From Propionibacteriaceae bacterium (GTDB lineage: Bacteria > Actinomycetota > Actinomycetes > Propionibacteriales > Propionibacteriaceae): 64,000 nt of DNA. The notes under the pieces are model-generated. The model made no database searches, had not been told where the DNA came from, and saw only the letters and a program-made list of their open reading frames with translations. The stretch spans positions 26,482-90,481 of the forward strand of contig JAIRYW010000008.1 in the NCBI GenBank assembly GCA_031267645.1, written 5' to 3'. Within the stretch, counting starts at the first letter, position 1. Each line of letters opens with the position of its first letter. Shown here in pieces: positions 53,482-63,130 of this stretch. A program made the position numbers and the translations under genes.

Positions 53482-53488
53482 GTGGCCC

Positions 53489-53494
53489 ATCATA
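53489..53494 (-). promoter_or_regulatory. -10 box, leaderless promoter of the membrane protein
   Basis: TATGAT, 7 bases before ATG at 53481. Confidence 0.5.
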
Positions 53495-53524
53495 GTGGCG
53501 GGGCCGCCGCCGGCCCGGTGGCGT

Positions 53525-54325
53525 TCAGCCGGGCGGCGGGACCGGCCGCTGGCTCAGGCCCCAGTGGTACATGGCGATGGCGGCGGCGGCGCCGGCGTTG
53601 AGGGAACGGGTCGAGCCGTGCTGGGTGATGGCCACGACCGACTGGCAGGCGGCCAGGGCGGCCTGGCTCAGACCGTCCCCCTCGGAGCCGAAGAAGAGGC
53701 AGCAGGCCTCCGGCAGCCGGGTCTCCTCCAGGGCCACCGACCCGGCCACGTTGTCCACCCCGATCAGAGGCGTGCCGTCCAGGGCGGCCACCAAACCCTC
53801 GACCGAGTCGTGGTGGCTGAGATGGAGGTAGCGGTCCGTCACCATGGCTCCGCGCCGATTCCAGCGCCGCCGCCCCACGATGTGGACTCCGGCCACGTTG
53901 AAGGCGTTGGCGGTGCGCACGATGGAGCCGATGTTGAAGTCGTGCTGCCAGTTCTGAATCGCCACCTGGAGAGGTCGGCGGCGACGGTCGAGGTCGGCCA
54001 CGATGGCTTCGACGGTCCAGTAGCGGTAGGCGTCGACCACGTTGCGGCGGTCGCCTTGGGCCAGCAGCTCCCGATCCAGCCGAGGGTCGTCCGGCCAAGG
54101 CGGGGCGGCCGGACCGACGCCGACGACGGCGGGCCAGCCGACCGAGGGGTCGAACGACGATCCCGTCGGTCCGTCGCCCAGGCTCGCCCCGGGCCGGCGG
54201 TCGTCCGAACCAGTTTCGGCCGGGCTGACCGACTGATCGGGGGACGGGATGGCCGGGGACCCGAGCCGCCCGGCGACCCGGTCGGATCGGTCGGGCCTCA
54301 GGCCGGCGGTCGGGTCAGTCGTCAC
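53525..54325 (-). CDS. SpoU/TrmH-family RNA 2'-O-methyltransferase
   Basis: A 266-residue SPOUT methyltransferase acting on tRNA or rRNA riboses. Motif 1 NIGSIVRTANAFNV, motif 2 LFFGSEGDGLS and motif 3 ITQHGSTRSLNAGAAAAIAMYHW form the AdoMet-binding trefoil knot. About 80 N-terminal residues are Pro/Asp-rich and low in complexity. GTG at 54325 lies 6 bases after TAAGGT; a later start is possible but would leave the promoter unexplained. Confidence 0.9.
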   Translation of the reverse strand: MTTDPTAGLRPDRSDRVAGRLGSPAIPSPDQSVSPAETGSDDRRPGASLGDGPTGSSFDPSVGWPAVVGVGPAAPPWPDDPRLDRELLAQGDRRNVVDAYRYWTVEAIVADLDRRRRPLQVAIQNWQHDFNIGSIVRTANAFNVAGVHIVGRRRWNRRGAMVTDRYLHLSHHDSVEGLVAALDGTPLIGVDNVAGSVALEETRLPEACCLFFGSEGDGLSQAALAACQSVVAITQHGSTRSLNAGAAAAIAMYHWGLSQRPVPPPG

Positions 54326-54331
54326 AGCGTC

Positions 54332-54337
54332 ACCTTA
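54332..54337 (-). promoter_or_regulatory. -10 box, leaderless promoter of the SpoU-type gene
   Basis: TAAGGT, 6 bases before GTG at 54325. Confidence 0.45.
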
Positions 54338-54492
54338 ACCGCCCGGTCGGGCGGCGGGGCGCGACCGGGCGGGTCCCGGCCCCCCCGGCCGATCCGGCGG
54401 ACCCCCCGGGAAGCCGACGGACCGACTACAGAGCATCCCTGGACTCCCCCCGGGGCCGCCCGCCATATGCTTGAGCCGGTTGCGTCGGCGGC

Positions 54493-54498
54493 TACCCT
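54493..54498 (+). promoter_or_regulatory. -10 box, leaderless promoter of the DedA gene
   Basis: TACCCT, 6 bases before GTG at 54505. Confidence 0.45.
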
Positions 54499-54504
54499 GG
54501 TGGG

Positions 54505-55230
54505 GTGCTCGCCTGCCTCATGACCGTTCTGCCCCCCCTTTTGTTGCCCAGCTGGCTCGATCCCGAAGTCATCATCACAGCCCTGGGCAACTGGGCTCTG
54601 TGGGGCGTGGCCCTGATCGTCTTCGCCGAGTGCGGCCTCTTCTCGATCCTGCCGGGCGACTCCCTGTTGTTCGCCGTCGGCATGTTCACGGCCTTGGGCA
54701 CCATCAGCTACGGCGGCGGCCCGGCGCCCACTATGGGCGTGGTCGGGGCGGTCCTGATGGTGGCGGCGGTGCTGGGCAACGTCTCCGGCTATTGGCTGGG
54801 CCGTCTGATCGGCCCGCCCCTGTTCAAACCGCGATCCGGGCTGGCGGGCAAGATCTTCGACCCCAAGCACGTCGATCGGACGCACCAGTTCTTCGACAAG
54901 TACGGTTCTAAAGCCCTGATCTTGGCCCGGTTCGTGCCGCTGGTGCGCACCTTCGTCACCCTGATCGCCGGCGTCGGCAAGATGAGCTTCCGCTCCTTCA
55001 TGCTCTACACCGCCATCGGCGGGGTGGCCTGGGTCGCCTTGGTGACGACGGCGGGGTACTTCCTGGGCGGCGTGCCCTTGATCAAGGACAATTTCGAAGC
55101 CGCCGTGGTCTTGATCGTGCTGGTGTCGGTCTTGCCCATGGTCTGGGAGTACCTCAAACACAAGCGCGCGACCAAGGCGGCTCAGTCCGCCGCCGCCCGG
55201 ACCGCCGACTCCTCCCAGCCGACCGACTGA
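54505..55230 (+). CDS. DedA family membrane protein
   Basis: A 241-residue inner-membrane protein of the DedA/VTT group, probable lipid transporters (several move undecaprenyl phosphate). FAECGLFSILPGDSLLFAVG carries the family's glycine-acidic motif, and LARFVPLVRTFVTLIAGVGKM the conserved F-x-R-x(3)-R segment. GTG at 54505 fits the leaderless promoter; ATG at 54520 would remove five residues. The C-terminus is Lys/Ala-rich. Confidence 0.9.
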   Translation: MLACLMTVLPPLLLPSWLDPEVIITALGNWALWGVALIVFAECGLFSILPGDSLLFAVGMFTALGTISYGGGPAPTMGVVGAVLMVAAVLGNVSGYWLGRLIGPPLFKPRSGLAGKIFDPKHVDRTHQFFDKYGSKALILARFVPLVRTFVTLIAGVGKMSFRSFMLYTAIGGVAWVALVTTAGYFLGGVPLIKDNFEAAVVLIVLVSVLPMVWEYLKHKRATKAAQSAAARTADSSQPTD

Positions 55231-55299
55231 GCCAGCCCGGACCGTCCAGCCGTCAGTCTGGCCCGACCGGGTCGGGGATCGAAGACCGGGTGGACCCGG

Positions 55300-56436
55300 T
55301 CAGCCGCGCTCGTTGCGGCGACGCACCCGGTCGCGGTGGATGAAGGAGTCGACTGACAGCCAACCGCCGCCGCCGACGCCGAGGAAGAGCAGACCGACGC
55401 CGATCGAAAGGACTTGCAATTCGCCGGTGAAGCCGGAGAGGCCGTCCTGGAAGGGGCTGACGGCGCCCCAGAGGACGAAGGCCAGCAGGCTGAGGTTGAG
55501 CACGATCATCAGCGCGCCGACCAAACGGACGCCGATGCCGAAGACCAACAGCAAGGCGCAGGCCGCTTCGACGCAGATCTGAGACCAAGCCAAGATTTGG
55601 GGCGACGGCAGCACCGTGTTCTCCCAGATGGCGGTGGTGGCGGACAGGTGGGAGGCGTCTTGGACCGCTCGGATGCCCATCAGAGCCGCCACCACGAAGC
55701 GCAGCAGCACGATCATCAAAGAGGGCATCTTGCCGTAAGTGCTGGGCAGGCCGATCATCTGGGGGGCGGCGATGACGTCCGGCGTGGGGGCCAACTCGCC
55801 CAAGGCCCGGGCCCGGGAGCTGAGGCCGTCCTCCGGCGAGACGATGACGCCGCCGGACGGCGGGTTGGGTAGCAGCACGGTCTGTTCGGCGGCCGGTTCG
55901 GAGTCGTTCCAGTGCGTCTGGGGCAAGACGGTGGGAGGCGTGATGGGAGTCCACTGATGGCTGTCCGGGGCCAAGGACGCCGCCGGCGCCAGACCGACTG
56001 GCGGCAGCGGGCCGTCGACCGACGACTCGGCCAGGGGCAGGATGGTGGGCGAGGTGGCCAGGCTCGGGGCGGCTATCTGTGAGGGGGCCAGGATGGTCGG
56101 ACCGGTGACCGGGCTGGGCTCGGCCGAAGATCCGGCGCCGACCGCGGCCGAGAACCCGCCGGGTACGGTCGAAGGCCCGCTGGGAACGGTCGAAGGCCCA
56201 CTCGGGACGCTCGGCACGGTCGAGGGCCCGCTCGGAACAGTCGAGGACGCGCTCGGGACAGCCGGGGGCAGACCGGGAGCGGTCGGACGCTCGCCGACCG
56301 GCGCCGCCGGCGCCAACGAGGCGTCGGTCAGATCGACCACCGGCAGCGGGGAAGACACCAGACTCGGGGTCGTCTCAGACCGGGCAGACGCTCCAAAGGC
56401 GTCAGGCGCAGTCGGGTCAGATTGTTCAGGGCTCAC
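55300..56436 (-). CDS. DoxX-family membrane protein with long Pro/Ser-rich N-terminus
   Basis: A 378-residue protein. The last 150 residues hold four hydrophobic helices of the DoxX type (LMIVLLRFVVAALMGIRAVQ, CVEAACALLLVFGIGVRLVG, LMIVLNLSLLAFVLWG, LQVLSIGVGLLFLGVGGG). The first 200 or so are low-complexity Pro/Ser/Thr, including short repeats of GPSTVPS. DoxX proteins are linked to redox and stress responses. The GTG at 56436 after GGAAGGA is chosen over an upstream ATG. Confidence 0.8.
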   Translation of the reverse strand: MSPEQSDPTAPDAFGASARSETTPSLVSSPLPVVDLTDASLAPAAPVGERPTAPGLPPAVPSASSTVPSGPSTVPSVPSGPSTVPSGPSTVPGGFSAAVGAGSSAEPSPVTGPTILAPSQIAAPSLATSPTILPLAESSVDGPLPPVGLAPAASLAPDSHQWTPITPPTVLPQTHWNDSEPAAEQTVLLPNPPSGGVIVSPEDGLSSRARALGELAPTPDVIAAPQMIGLPSTYGKMPSLMIVLLRFVVAALMGIRAVQDASHLSATTAIWENTVLPSPQILAWSQICVEAACALLLVFGIGVRLVGALMIVLNLSLLAFVLWGAVSPFQDGLSGFTGELQVLSIGVGLLFLGVGGGGWLSVDSFIHRDRVRRRNERG

Positions 56437-56536
56437 GACGGATCCTTCCGGGTGTGGCAACACTCTTCAATATCGTGTCATCGCCGGCCCGGTCCGCCGC
56501 GGAGGCTGGCCCGTGTGTTCTGACATCGGCCAACTG

Positions 56537-57682
56537 TCACATCAAGGACACGAAGAGGGCTTCGACCGCCAGCAGCGGCGCCACATTGCCCTCCAAAGCG
56601 ACTCGACAAGCCAGAATGGCGTCGAGCCGGGCGACGGTGGTCTCCGGGCTGGTGCGTCGGGCCAATTCGGCGATCTCCTCCTCGAAATCGAGATTGATCA
56701 AGCCGGCGCCAGCTCCGGTCTGACGCACCAAGACGTCGCGGTAGTACGAAGTCAGCTGGCCCAAGGCGGCGTCCAAGCCGTCGCGCTGCAGGCGCTTGGC
56801 CCGCAGTTGCTGCTGATCGGCCAATTCCTTGAGGGCGACCGCGGCGTGACGCACCTTGGGACCGCGACCGGACACCAAGGTGCCGGACAGTTCCTCGCGT
56901 TCCCGGCGGTCCAACTCGGCCACCGCCGAGGCGACCTCGTCTTGCGTGGTCGAGATCAGCCGCTCGGCCTGACGCAGACACTGGCCCAGACCGGTCAGAC
57001 GACTGACCGCTTGCAACACGTCGCGCCGCCGTCGCATGGCCTGGCCGTCCCGGGCCAAGCCCCGGGCGCGACCGATGTGGCCCTGGGCCAGCCGGGCCAC
57101 GAACTCGGCCCGCGGCCGGTCGAGCCCGTCCCGGCGCACCAACAGGTCGGCCACCGCCCGGTCGGACGGGGTGACCAGGTTGACCTGGCGGCAGCGCGAC
57201 CGGATGGTGACTTGGACGTCGTCGGCGGTGGGGGCGCAAAGCAACCAGACCGTGCGCCGGGCCGGTTCCTCGACGGCTTTGAGCAAGGCGTCGGCGCCAC
57301 GCTCCGTGACCCGGTCGGCGTCTTCCACGATCAAGACCTGGCGCGACCCCAGGGTCGGAGCCATGGAGGCCCGGCGGACCAGCCGACGGACTTCGTCGAC
57401 GCCGATCGAGAGCTGCTCGGTGCGCATCAGGGTGACGTCGGGATGGGCCCCGGACAGGCAGGTGCGGCAGGTCTGGCAGGCGCCGCAGCCGCCGTCCGGG
57501 CACTGCAAGGCGGCGGCGAAGGCCCGGGCGGCGTTGGACCGGCCGCTGCCGGGCGGCCCGGTGATGAGCCAGGCGTGGGTCATGGCGTGGGCCGCGCCGG
57601 ACACGGCCTGACGCAGCTCGGCCACGGCCTGGGCTTGGCCGACCAGATCGTCCCACAGGCTGACGGCGACTCCGACGGTCAT
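56537..57682 (-). CDS. holB: DNA polymerase III delta' subunit
   Basis: Part of the clamp-loader complex that opens the sliding clamp. The 381-residue protein has a zinc-binding cluster (CPDGGCGACQTCRTC), LIVEDADRV in the Walker B place and the SRC motif (TIRSRCRQV). Its P-loop reads GPPGSGRSN, lacking the usual Lys-Ser/Thr, which fits delta' subunits that do not hydrolyse ATP. It is 14 bases after tmk in the same transcript. Confidence 0.93.
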   Translation of the reverse strand: MTVGVAVSLWDDLVGQAQAVAELRQAVSGAAHAMTHAWLITGPPGSGRSNAARAFAAALQCPDGGCGACQTCRTCLSGAHPDVTLMRTEQLSIGVDEVRRLVRRASMAPTLGSRQVLIVEDADRVTERGADALLKAVEEPARRTVWLLCAPTADDVQVTIRSRCRQVNLVTPSDRAVADLLVRRDGLDRPRAEFVARLAQGHIGRARGLARDGQAMRRRRDVLQAVSRLTGLGQCLRQAERLISTTQDEVASAVAELDRREREELSGTLVSGRGPKVRHAAVALKELADQQQLRAKRLQRDGLDAALGQLTSYYRDVLVRQTGAGAGLINLDFEEEIAELARRTSPETTVARLDAILACRVALEGNVAPLLAVEALFVSLM

Positions 57683-57696
57683 GGACCCAGTCTGCC

Positions 57697-58359
57697 TCAA
57701 AGCTCGGACAGCGCCGACTGGGCCAACAGCCGGTCGACCCGCTGGGCCACCGTCTGGGCGATGGCGTCGATCGGTTGACGGCCGTCCAAGACCAGATAGC
57801 GCTCCGGATCGGCCGCCGCCAAAGCCAGCAGATGGTCGCGCACGCGACGGTGGAAATCGAGCCCGGCCTGTTCGATGCGGTCGGGCGCGACCTTGGTCGC
57901 CACCGCCTGGTCCACGCTGACGTCGAGCAAGACGGTCAGATCGGGGCGCAGCCGGCCGACCGCCCACCAGGCCAGATCCGCCACCTGGTCGAGTTCGACC
58001 GCCCGGCCGGCCCCTTGATAGGCGATCATCGAATCGACGTAACGGTCCGACACCACCACTTCGCCCCGTTCCAAAGCTGGCCGCACCACCTGATGGACGT
58101 GCTGGGCCTTGTCGGCGGCGTAGAGCAGAGCTTCGGCCCGAGGCGCGATGTCGCCCGAGGCCGGGTCCAGCACCAGTCGGCGGATCTGCCGGCCGACCGC
58201 GCTGTGGCCCGGTTCGAAGGTCTGGCAGACGGTCCGTCCGTGAGCCTCCAGACGCCGGGCCAAGAGGGCCGCCTGGGTCGACTTGCCGGCCCCGTCGCCG
58301 CCCTCGAAGACGACGAAGAGACCACCGCCGGCCGGGTCTCCCGCCGCCGCTGCGGTCAC
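57697..58359 (-). CDS. tmk: Thymidylate kinase
   Basis: Phosphorylates dTMP to dTDP. The 220-residue protein shows the P-loop FEGGDGAGKSTQA, the DR(Y/H) motif as SDRYVDSMIAYQGAGR and the LID-like RIEQAGLDFHRRVRD. GTG start overlapping the topA stop as GTGA, so it is coupled to topA. The topA-tmk-holB order is common in actinobacteria. Confidence 0.97.
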   Translation of the reverse strand: MTAAAAGDPAGGGLFVVFEGGDGAGKSTQAALLARRLEAHGRTVCQTFEPGHSAVGRQIRRLVLDPASGDIAPRAEALLYAADKAQHVHQVVRPALERGEVVVSDRYVDSMIAYQGAGRAVELDQVADLAWWAVGRLRPDLTVLLDVSVDQAVATKVAPDRIEQAGLDFHRRVRDHLLALAAADPERYLVLDGRQPIDAIAQTVAQRVDRLLAQSALSEL

Positions 58360-61001
58360 TTCTTGGCCCGGGTCGTCCGGCGGGCCGGGGCGCGCCGCGC
58401 GGTCGGCGGCTTAGCCCGTTTCTCGGCCAGCAGCTCGGCCGCCCGGGCCAAGGTGACCGACTCGGCCGCGTCATCCTTGCGCAAGGTGGCGTTGACAGTC
58501 CCGTCGGTGACGTAAGGGCCGAAACGGCCGCTCTTGACCAGGATGGGCTGGCCGGAGACCGGGTCCGGGCCCAGTTCGCGCAGGGCTGCCGCGGCCTCGC
58601 CCCGCCGCCGGGGCTGGGCGAAGGCGGCCTCGGCCTCCTCCAAGGTGACCTCGAAGATGGCCTCTTGGCTGGGCAGGGGCCGCGACTCGGCGCCCTTCTT
58701 CAGATAGGGCCCGAAACGGCCGTTCTGGGCCGTGATGGTCTGCCCGTCGCTGCCCTGGCCGACCTCCCGCGGCAAGCCCATCAACTTGATAGCGTCCGCC
58801 AGGGTGACCGTCTCCGGGGACATGGCGCTGAACAGGCTGCCGGTGCGGGCCTTGGCCGACTTGGGCGACCCCTCGGGCAGCAGCTCGGTGACGTAGGGGC
58901 CGTAACGGCCGTCTTTGACCACGACCGTGTGGCCGGAGTCGGGGGCCACCCCGAGGACCCGCTCGGCCGCCTGGCCGCGCTCGAGCAAGCCGAGGGCGTA
59001 TTGGCTGGTCAGCTCGTCCGGCGGCAGGTCGTCGGGCAGGTTGGCCCGTCGGCCCTGGGCGTCCTCGACGTAGGTGCCGTACTTGCCGACCCGCACCACC
59101 AAGCCGTCCTCGCCCGGCAGCGGGAAGCTGGACAGGCGGCGGGCGTCGATCTCGCCCAGGCCCGAGACCAGCTCGCGCAAGCCTTGGCCGGTTTTGGGCG
59201 AGCCGAAGTAGAAGCCGCGCAACACCTCCAGCCGTTTGGCGTCGCCTTGGGCGATGTCGTCCAGGTCGGTCTCCATGGTGGCGGTGAAGTCGTAGTCGAT
59301 CAGCTTGGGGAACTGCTCCTCCAGCAAGCGGGTGACGGCGAAAGCCAGCCAGGTCGGGACCAGGGCCGAGCCGCGCTTGAAGACGTAGTCACGGGCTGTG
59401 ATGGTGCGGATGATGGAGGCGTAGGTGCTGGGCCGGCCGATCTCCAACTCCTCCAGCTTGGCCACCAAGCTGGGTTCGGTGTAGCGGGCCGGCGGCCGGG
59501 TCTCGTGGCCCTCGGCCGACGCCTCGACCAAGGTCACGGCCTGGCCCACGGTCAGTTCGGGCAGACGGGCCTGGGCGTCGTCGCCGGCCTGGTCGGGGTC
59601 GTCGTGCGACTCGACGTAGGCCTTCAAGAAGCCAGCGAAGCTGATGGTGCGCCCGGAGGCGGTCAGCCGGATGGCCTCGACCGGACGGCCGTCCAGCTCG
59701 ACCGGCTCGGCCAAGGCGGCGTCGATCCCGATGGTGACGGAACGGCCCTCGGCGTCGGTCATCTGCGAGGCCACGGTACGAGTCCAGATCAGCTCGTAGA
59801 GTCGGCGCTGGTCGCCGGCCAAACCGGACTGGGCGGGGGTGCGGAAGACCTCGCCGGCCGGGCGGATGGCCTCGTGGGCCTCTTGGGCGTTCTTGACCTT
59901 GGAGCTGTAGACGCGCGGCTTGGCCGGCAGGTACTTGGGGCCGTACAGCTGCAGGACCTGGGCTCGGGCCGCCTCGACGGCCTGGGTGGACAGGGTCACC
60001 GAGTCGGTTCGCATGTAGGTGATCCAGCCACCCTCGTAGAGGTCCTGGGCCACCGACATGGTGCGCTGAGCGGTGAAGCCAAGTTTGCGCCCGGCCTCCT
60101 GCTGCAAGGTGGTGGTGCGGAAGGGGGCGTAGGGCCGGCGGGTGTAGGGCCGGGCCTCGACCTGGGCCACGGTCAGGTCGGCCCGGCGCAGGTGGTCGGC
60201 CAAGGCGGTGGCGCCGGCTTGGTCCAAGAGCAAGGGGTCGCCCCGCAGCTGGCCGGTCTCGTCGAAGTCGCGGCCCTGGGCCACCTTACGGCCGCCGACG
60301 GCGCCGAGACGGGCCTCGAACAGACTCGGCACGGCCTGGGGGCCGGCGTCCAAACTGGCCGTCAGGTCCCAGTAGGAGGCCACCCGGAAACGCATACGAT
60401 CACGTTCCCGGTCCACCACCAAGCGGGTGGCGACCGACTGCACGCGGCCGGCCGACAGCTTGGGCATGACCTTCTTCCACAGCACCGGCGAGACCTCGTA
60501 GCCGTACAGCCGGTCCAAGATGCGGCGGGTCTCCTGGGCGTCGACCAGGTCGACGTCGAGGTCGCGGGGGTGGGCCACGGCCTCGGAGATGGCCTGCGGG
60601 GTGATCTCGTGGAAGACCATGCGCTTGGCCGGCACCTTGGGCTTGAGCTCTTGCAGGAGATGCCAGGCGATGGCCTCACCCTCGCGGTCGCCGTCAGTCG
60701 CCAGCAGCAACTCGTCGGCGCCCTTGAGCTTCTCCTTGAGCGCCCTGATGGTGGCCTTCTTGTCGGCCGAGACGACGTACAGGGGCTCGAAGTCGTGGTC
60801 GACGTCGACGCCGGTGCGGGCCCACTTCTCCTGCTTGTACTTGGCGGGGATGTCGGCCGCGCCCTGGGGCAGGTCGCGCACGTGGCCCCGGCTGGACTCG
60901 ACGATGTAGTCGGGGCCGAGGTAGGAGGCGATCTTGGCCGCTTTGGTGGGGGATTCGACGATGACAAGGCGGCGCTTGACCGACGGGTCGGAGGAGACCA
61001 T
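58356..61001 (-). CDS. topA: DNA topoisomerase I
   Basis: Type IA topoisomerase that relaxes negative supercoils. The 881-residue protein has the Toprim domain (LVIVESPTKAAKI, 12-24; DGDREGEAIAWH, 103-114) and the catalytic Tyr329 in WITYMRTDS. The C-terminus lacks Cys zinc fingers and instead has actinobacterial repeats (KVGKYGTYVED, VKDGRYGPYVTE, QNGRFGPYLKKG, KSGRFGPYVTDG) and a Lys/Arg tail. ATG after GAGAGGAGG. Confidence 0.98.
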   Translation of the reverse strand: MVSSDPSVKRRLVIVESPTKAAKIASYLGPDYIVESSRGHVRDLPQGAADIPAKYKQEKWARTGVDVDHDFEPLYVVSADKKATIRALKEKLKGADELLLATDGDREGEAIAWHLLQELKPKVPAKRMVFHEITPQAISEAVAHPRDLDVDLVDAQETRRILDRLYGYEVSPVLWKKVMPKLSAGRVQSVATRLVVDRERDRMRFRVASYWDLTASLDAGPQAVPSLFEARLGAVGGRKVAQGRDFDETGQLRGDPLLLDQAGATALADHLRRADLTVAQVEARPYTRRPYAPFRTTTLQQEAGRKLGFTAQRTMSVAQDLYEGGWITYMRTDSVTLSTQAVEAARAQVLQLYGPKYLPAKPRVYSSKVKNAQEAHEAIRPAGEVFRTPAQSGLAGDQRRLYELIWTRTVASQMTDAEGRSVTIGIDAALAEPVELDGRPVEAIRLTASGRTISFAGFLKAYVESHDDPDQAGDDAQARLPELTVGQAVTLVEASAEGHETRPPARYTEPSLVAKLEELEIGRPSTYASIIRTITARDYVFKRGSALVPTWLAFAVTRLLEEQFPKLIDYDFTATMETDLDDIAQGDAKRLEVLRGFYFGSPKTGQGLRELVSGLGEIDARRLSSFPLPGEDGLVVRVGKYGTYVEDAQGRRANLPDDLPPDELTSQYALGLLERGQAAERVLGVAPDSGHTVVVKDGRYGPYVTELLPEGSPKSAKARTGSLFSAMSPETVTLADAIKLMGLPREVGQGSDGQTITAQNGRFGPYLKKGAESRPLPSQEAIFEVTLEEAEAAFAQPRRRGEAAAALRELGPDPVSGQPILVKSGRFGPYVTDGTVNATLRKDDAAESVTLARAAELLAEKRAKPPTARRAPARRTTRAKK

Positions 61002-61063
61002 ACGAGTCCTCCTCTCCTGAAGGATGGGGGCAATGGCTGCCCGGTTGCGGGAATCGTTGGCTA

Positions 61064-61069
61064 CTGTAG
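61064..61069 (-). promoter_or_regulatory. -10 box upstream of topA
   Basis: TACAGT lies 62 bases before the topA start; no convincing -35 is visible. It would give a leader of about 55 bases with its own ribosome site, unlike the leaderless genes. Confidence 0.4.
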
Positions 61070-61157
61070 CCTGACCGCGCCAGTCAGCGCATGGCCTGCC
61101 CCCGCCGGACCGGACCGGGTGGACCGATCGCCGACGGCGTCGGGCCGGTCGGACCGA

Positions 61158-62657
61158 TCAGATCGATCCGTCGCTGGGCCGGACCGGCCTCAACCAAGCC
61201 TCGGCTATCAGCTGACGCAGGACCGGCCCCAACCGAGCGGCCAATCCGGCCGGCGCTTGGTCGGTCAAGGCGGCCACAGCGGCCACGATATCGCCCAGAG
61301 CGAGGTCGCCGTCGCAGGCCCCCAAGACGCCCCCCAGAGCGGTGTCGACCTCGACCAGACGGCCCAACCCGCTCTGACGGCGCAACCAGACCCGGGCCGG
61401 GTGCTCCTCCCCGGGCCGGGCGGCCGTCTCCTGGACGGCGTCTGGCGCCAGGACCCAATGGGCCGCCCAGACGGCTTGGTCGGACCAGGCGGCCCAGGCG
61501 GCGGCGTCGAGGTGGGCGGTCAAATCGTCTCCCACCGGCTGAATGACCGGTTGGGGCCAGTCCAGGACCGTGACCGAGCGGTCGGACCGCTCGCTCCGCC
61601 GCAGCCTGATCCAACCCAGGCCGATCGCTTCGACGCCGAGCCCGTCCAAGTAGGCCAGCCAGCGGTCGAGGCGACCGCGGTAGCTGGGCGTCCCGGCCCA
61701 GCCGGCGTCGGCCAGCCAGATCTCGGCGTAGTGGTCGGGGTCGAGCCGTTCCCGCTGCACGATCACGGCGTCGCAGCCCGGCGGGACCCAATCGGCCAGC
61801 CGTTCCCGCCAATCGCCCCCGGCCAGATGGGCCCAGTTGCCGACCAGGCTGAGCTCCCCGCCCGGGCTGAGGTGGGCGGCCGACTGACGGACGACCTGAC
61901 GGGTCAGTTCGTCGCCGGGAGCGCTGTTCTCGCGGTAGATCAAGCGGCGGCCGCCCGGCGGTGAGATGACGAAGGGTGGATTGGTCACGATGCGGTCGAA
62001 GGTCTGATCGGCCACGGGTTGGAAGAGGGAGCCCTGTCGCAGATCGACTTCGACCTGACTGAGGCCGAAGCTGAGCTGGGCCAACTCGATGGCGCGACGG
62101 TTGAGGTCGGTCGCCACCACCTGGTCGGCCCGCCGGGCCAGGTGCAGGCTCTGGACGCCGCAACCGGCGCCGAGATCGAGGGCGCGGCCGACCCGGGCCC
62201 GGTCGCCGATCTGGACCAGGGAGATCGAGGCCGGCGACACGCCTAGGACATGGTCGGGCCGGGGCCGGCCGCGGGCCGTGTCGAGGGTGGCGGTGTGGTC
62301 GGAGACCAGCCAACCGGCGGTCCCGTCATCGGCCCCGTAGGGTCTGAGGTCGACCTTGGCTCGGATCCGCCCGGCGGCGGTCGAGCCGAGCAATCCGGCC
62401 GCCAGCGGCGGATCTGGGTCCAGCGCCCGCCGGACGGCGGCCAGCGGCTGTTCCTGTTGCAGGATGAACAACCGGATCAAGGTGGCCAGGGCGTCGTCGC
62501 GCCGACCGAGGGCCCGTTCGGCCGCCGCCGTGTGGTTGCGGGCCAGACCGGCCTGCCCGGCCGGGCCGATGGCGGCCATCACCGGGTCGATCAGATAGTC
62601 GGCGGCCCACAAGGCCTCGCGCAGGCGGGCCAGGGCGTCCTCAGTCAGCAGAGCCAT
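61158..62657 (-). CDS. Class I SAM-dependent methyltransferase (DUF7059-type N-terminus)
   Basis: A 499-residue protein. The N-terminal 130 residues match the helical domain typical of actinobacterial relatives. The central methyltransferase shows motif I ALDLGAGCGVQSLHLA, the acidic VVATDLNRRAIELAQL and the amino-methylation motif FDRIVTNPPFVIS, pointing to N-methylation of RNA, protein or DNA. A helical C-terminal region of about 150 residues follows. The substrate is unknown. It lies between the Tad genes and topA, a conserved location. Confidence 0.87.
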   Translation of the reverse strand: MALLTEDALARLREALWAADYLIDPVMAAIGPAGQAGLARNHTAAAERALGRRDDALATLIRLFILQQEQPLAAVRRALDPDPPLAAGLLGSTAAGRIRAKVDLRPYGADDGTAGWLVSDHTATLDTARGRPRPDHVLGVSPASISLVQIGDRARVGRALDLGAGCGVQSLHLARRADQVVATDLNRRAIELAQLSFGLSQVEVDLRQGSLFQPVADQTFDRIVTNPPFVISPPGGRRLIYRENSAPGDELTRQVVRQSAAHLSPGGELSLVGNWAHLAGGDWRERLADWVPPGCDAVIVQRERLDPDHYAEIWLADAGWAGTPSYRGRLDRWLAYLDGLGVEAIGLGWIRLRRSERSDRSVTVLDWPQPVIQPVGDDLTAHLDAAAWAAWSDQAVWAAHWVLAPDAVQETAARPGEEHPARVWLRRQSGLGRLVEVDTALGGVLGACDGDLALGDIVAAVAALTDQAPAGLAARLGPVLRQLIAEAWLRPVRPSDGSI

Positions 62658-62686
62658 GCTGGAAAGGATGTCACGACCTGCCCTGG

Positions 62687-63130
62687 TCAGCCGCTCTCCG
62701 GATCGACGTTGCCGGCGTGGGCGCTGGCCAGGACCTGGTCGGGCAGCCCAGCCCAGGGCCGCGGGACCGGCTGGGCCACCTCGACCGAGACCACCACCTG
62801 ATCGTCCAGCAGGGCGACCTGGCAGTCTGACAGCCGTCCGCCCTGGCCCTCGGCCACCCGTCGGGCGGTCGCGCAGGCGGTGGCGGCGGCGGTCGAGCCG
62901 AACCCGTCGTCGAGCGCGGCCTGGGCCCCGGCCAGAGCGGACAGGTCGGCCGTCGAGCGGGCCCGATGGGAAGCTAGAAGGTATCCCGTGGCGATCAGGC
63001 CGACCAGCGCGATCAAGCAGACCACCAGGACGACCAAGGCGGTCAGGGCCAACCCCGCGCCCGCCTCTGGATCGCCCTTCCCGAGCCGGGGCGCCAGCCG
63101 ACTACCGTGACGCCAGCCGGAGCGCGCCAT
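62687..63130 (-). CDS. Rv3654c-like TadE-associated secretion protein
   Basis: A 147-residue protein with a basic head, one hydrophobic helix (GLALTALVVLVVCLIALVGLIATGYLL) and SHRARSTADLSALAGAQAAL, the pattern of the Rv3654c family that sits beside TadE in actinobacterial Tad loci. Probably a pseudopilin-like or surface-assembly factor. ATG overlaps the tadE stop by one base (TGATG). Confidence 0.85.
   Translation of the reverse strand: MARSGWRHGSRLAPRLGKGDPEAGAGLALTALVVLVVCLIALVGLIATGYLLASHRARSTADLSALAGAQAALDDGFGSTAAATACATARRVAEGQGGRLSDCQVALLDDQVVVSVEVAQPVPRPWAGLPDQVLASAHAGNVDPESG

Noticed and set aside
56042..57778. A 578-codon plus-strand frame opposite the DoxX and holB genes
   Set aside because: Shadow frame; it spans two well-supported minus-strand genes and has no motifs.
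58665..61964. A 1099-codon open frame on the plus strand opposite topA
   Set aside because: It lies wholly antisense to topA and the methyltransferase end, is rich in Gly, Asp, Val and Gln as expected for a high-GC shadow, and shows no domain.
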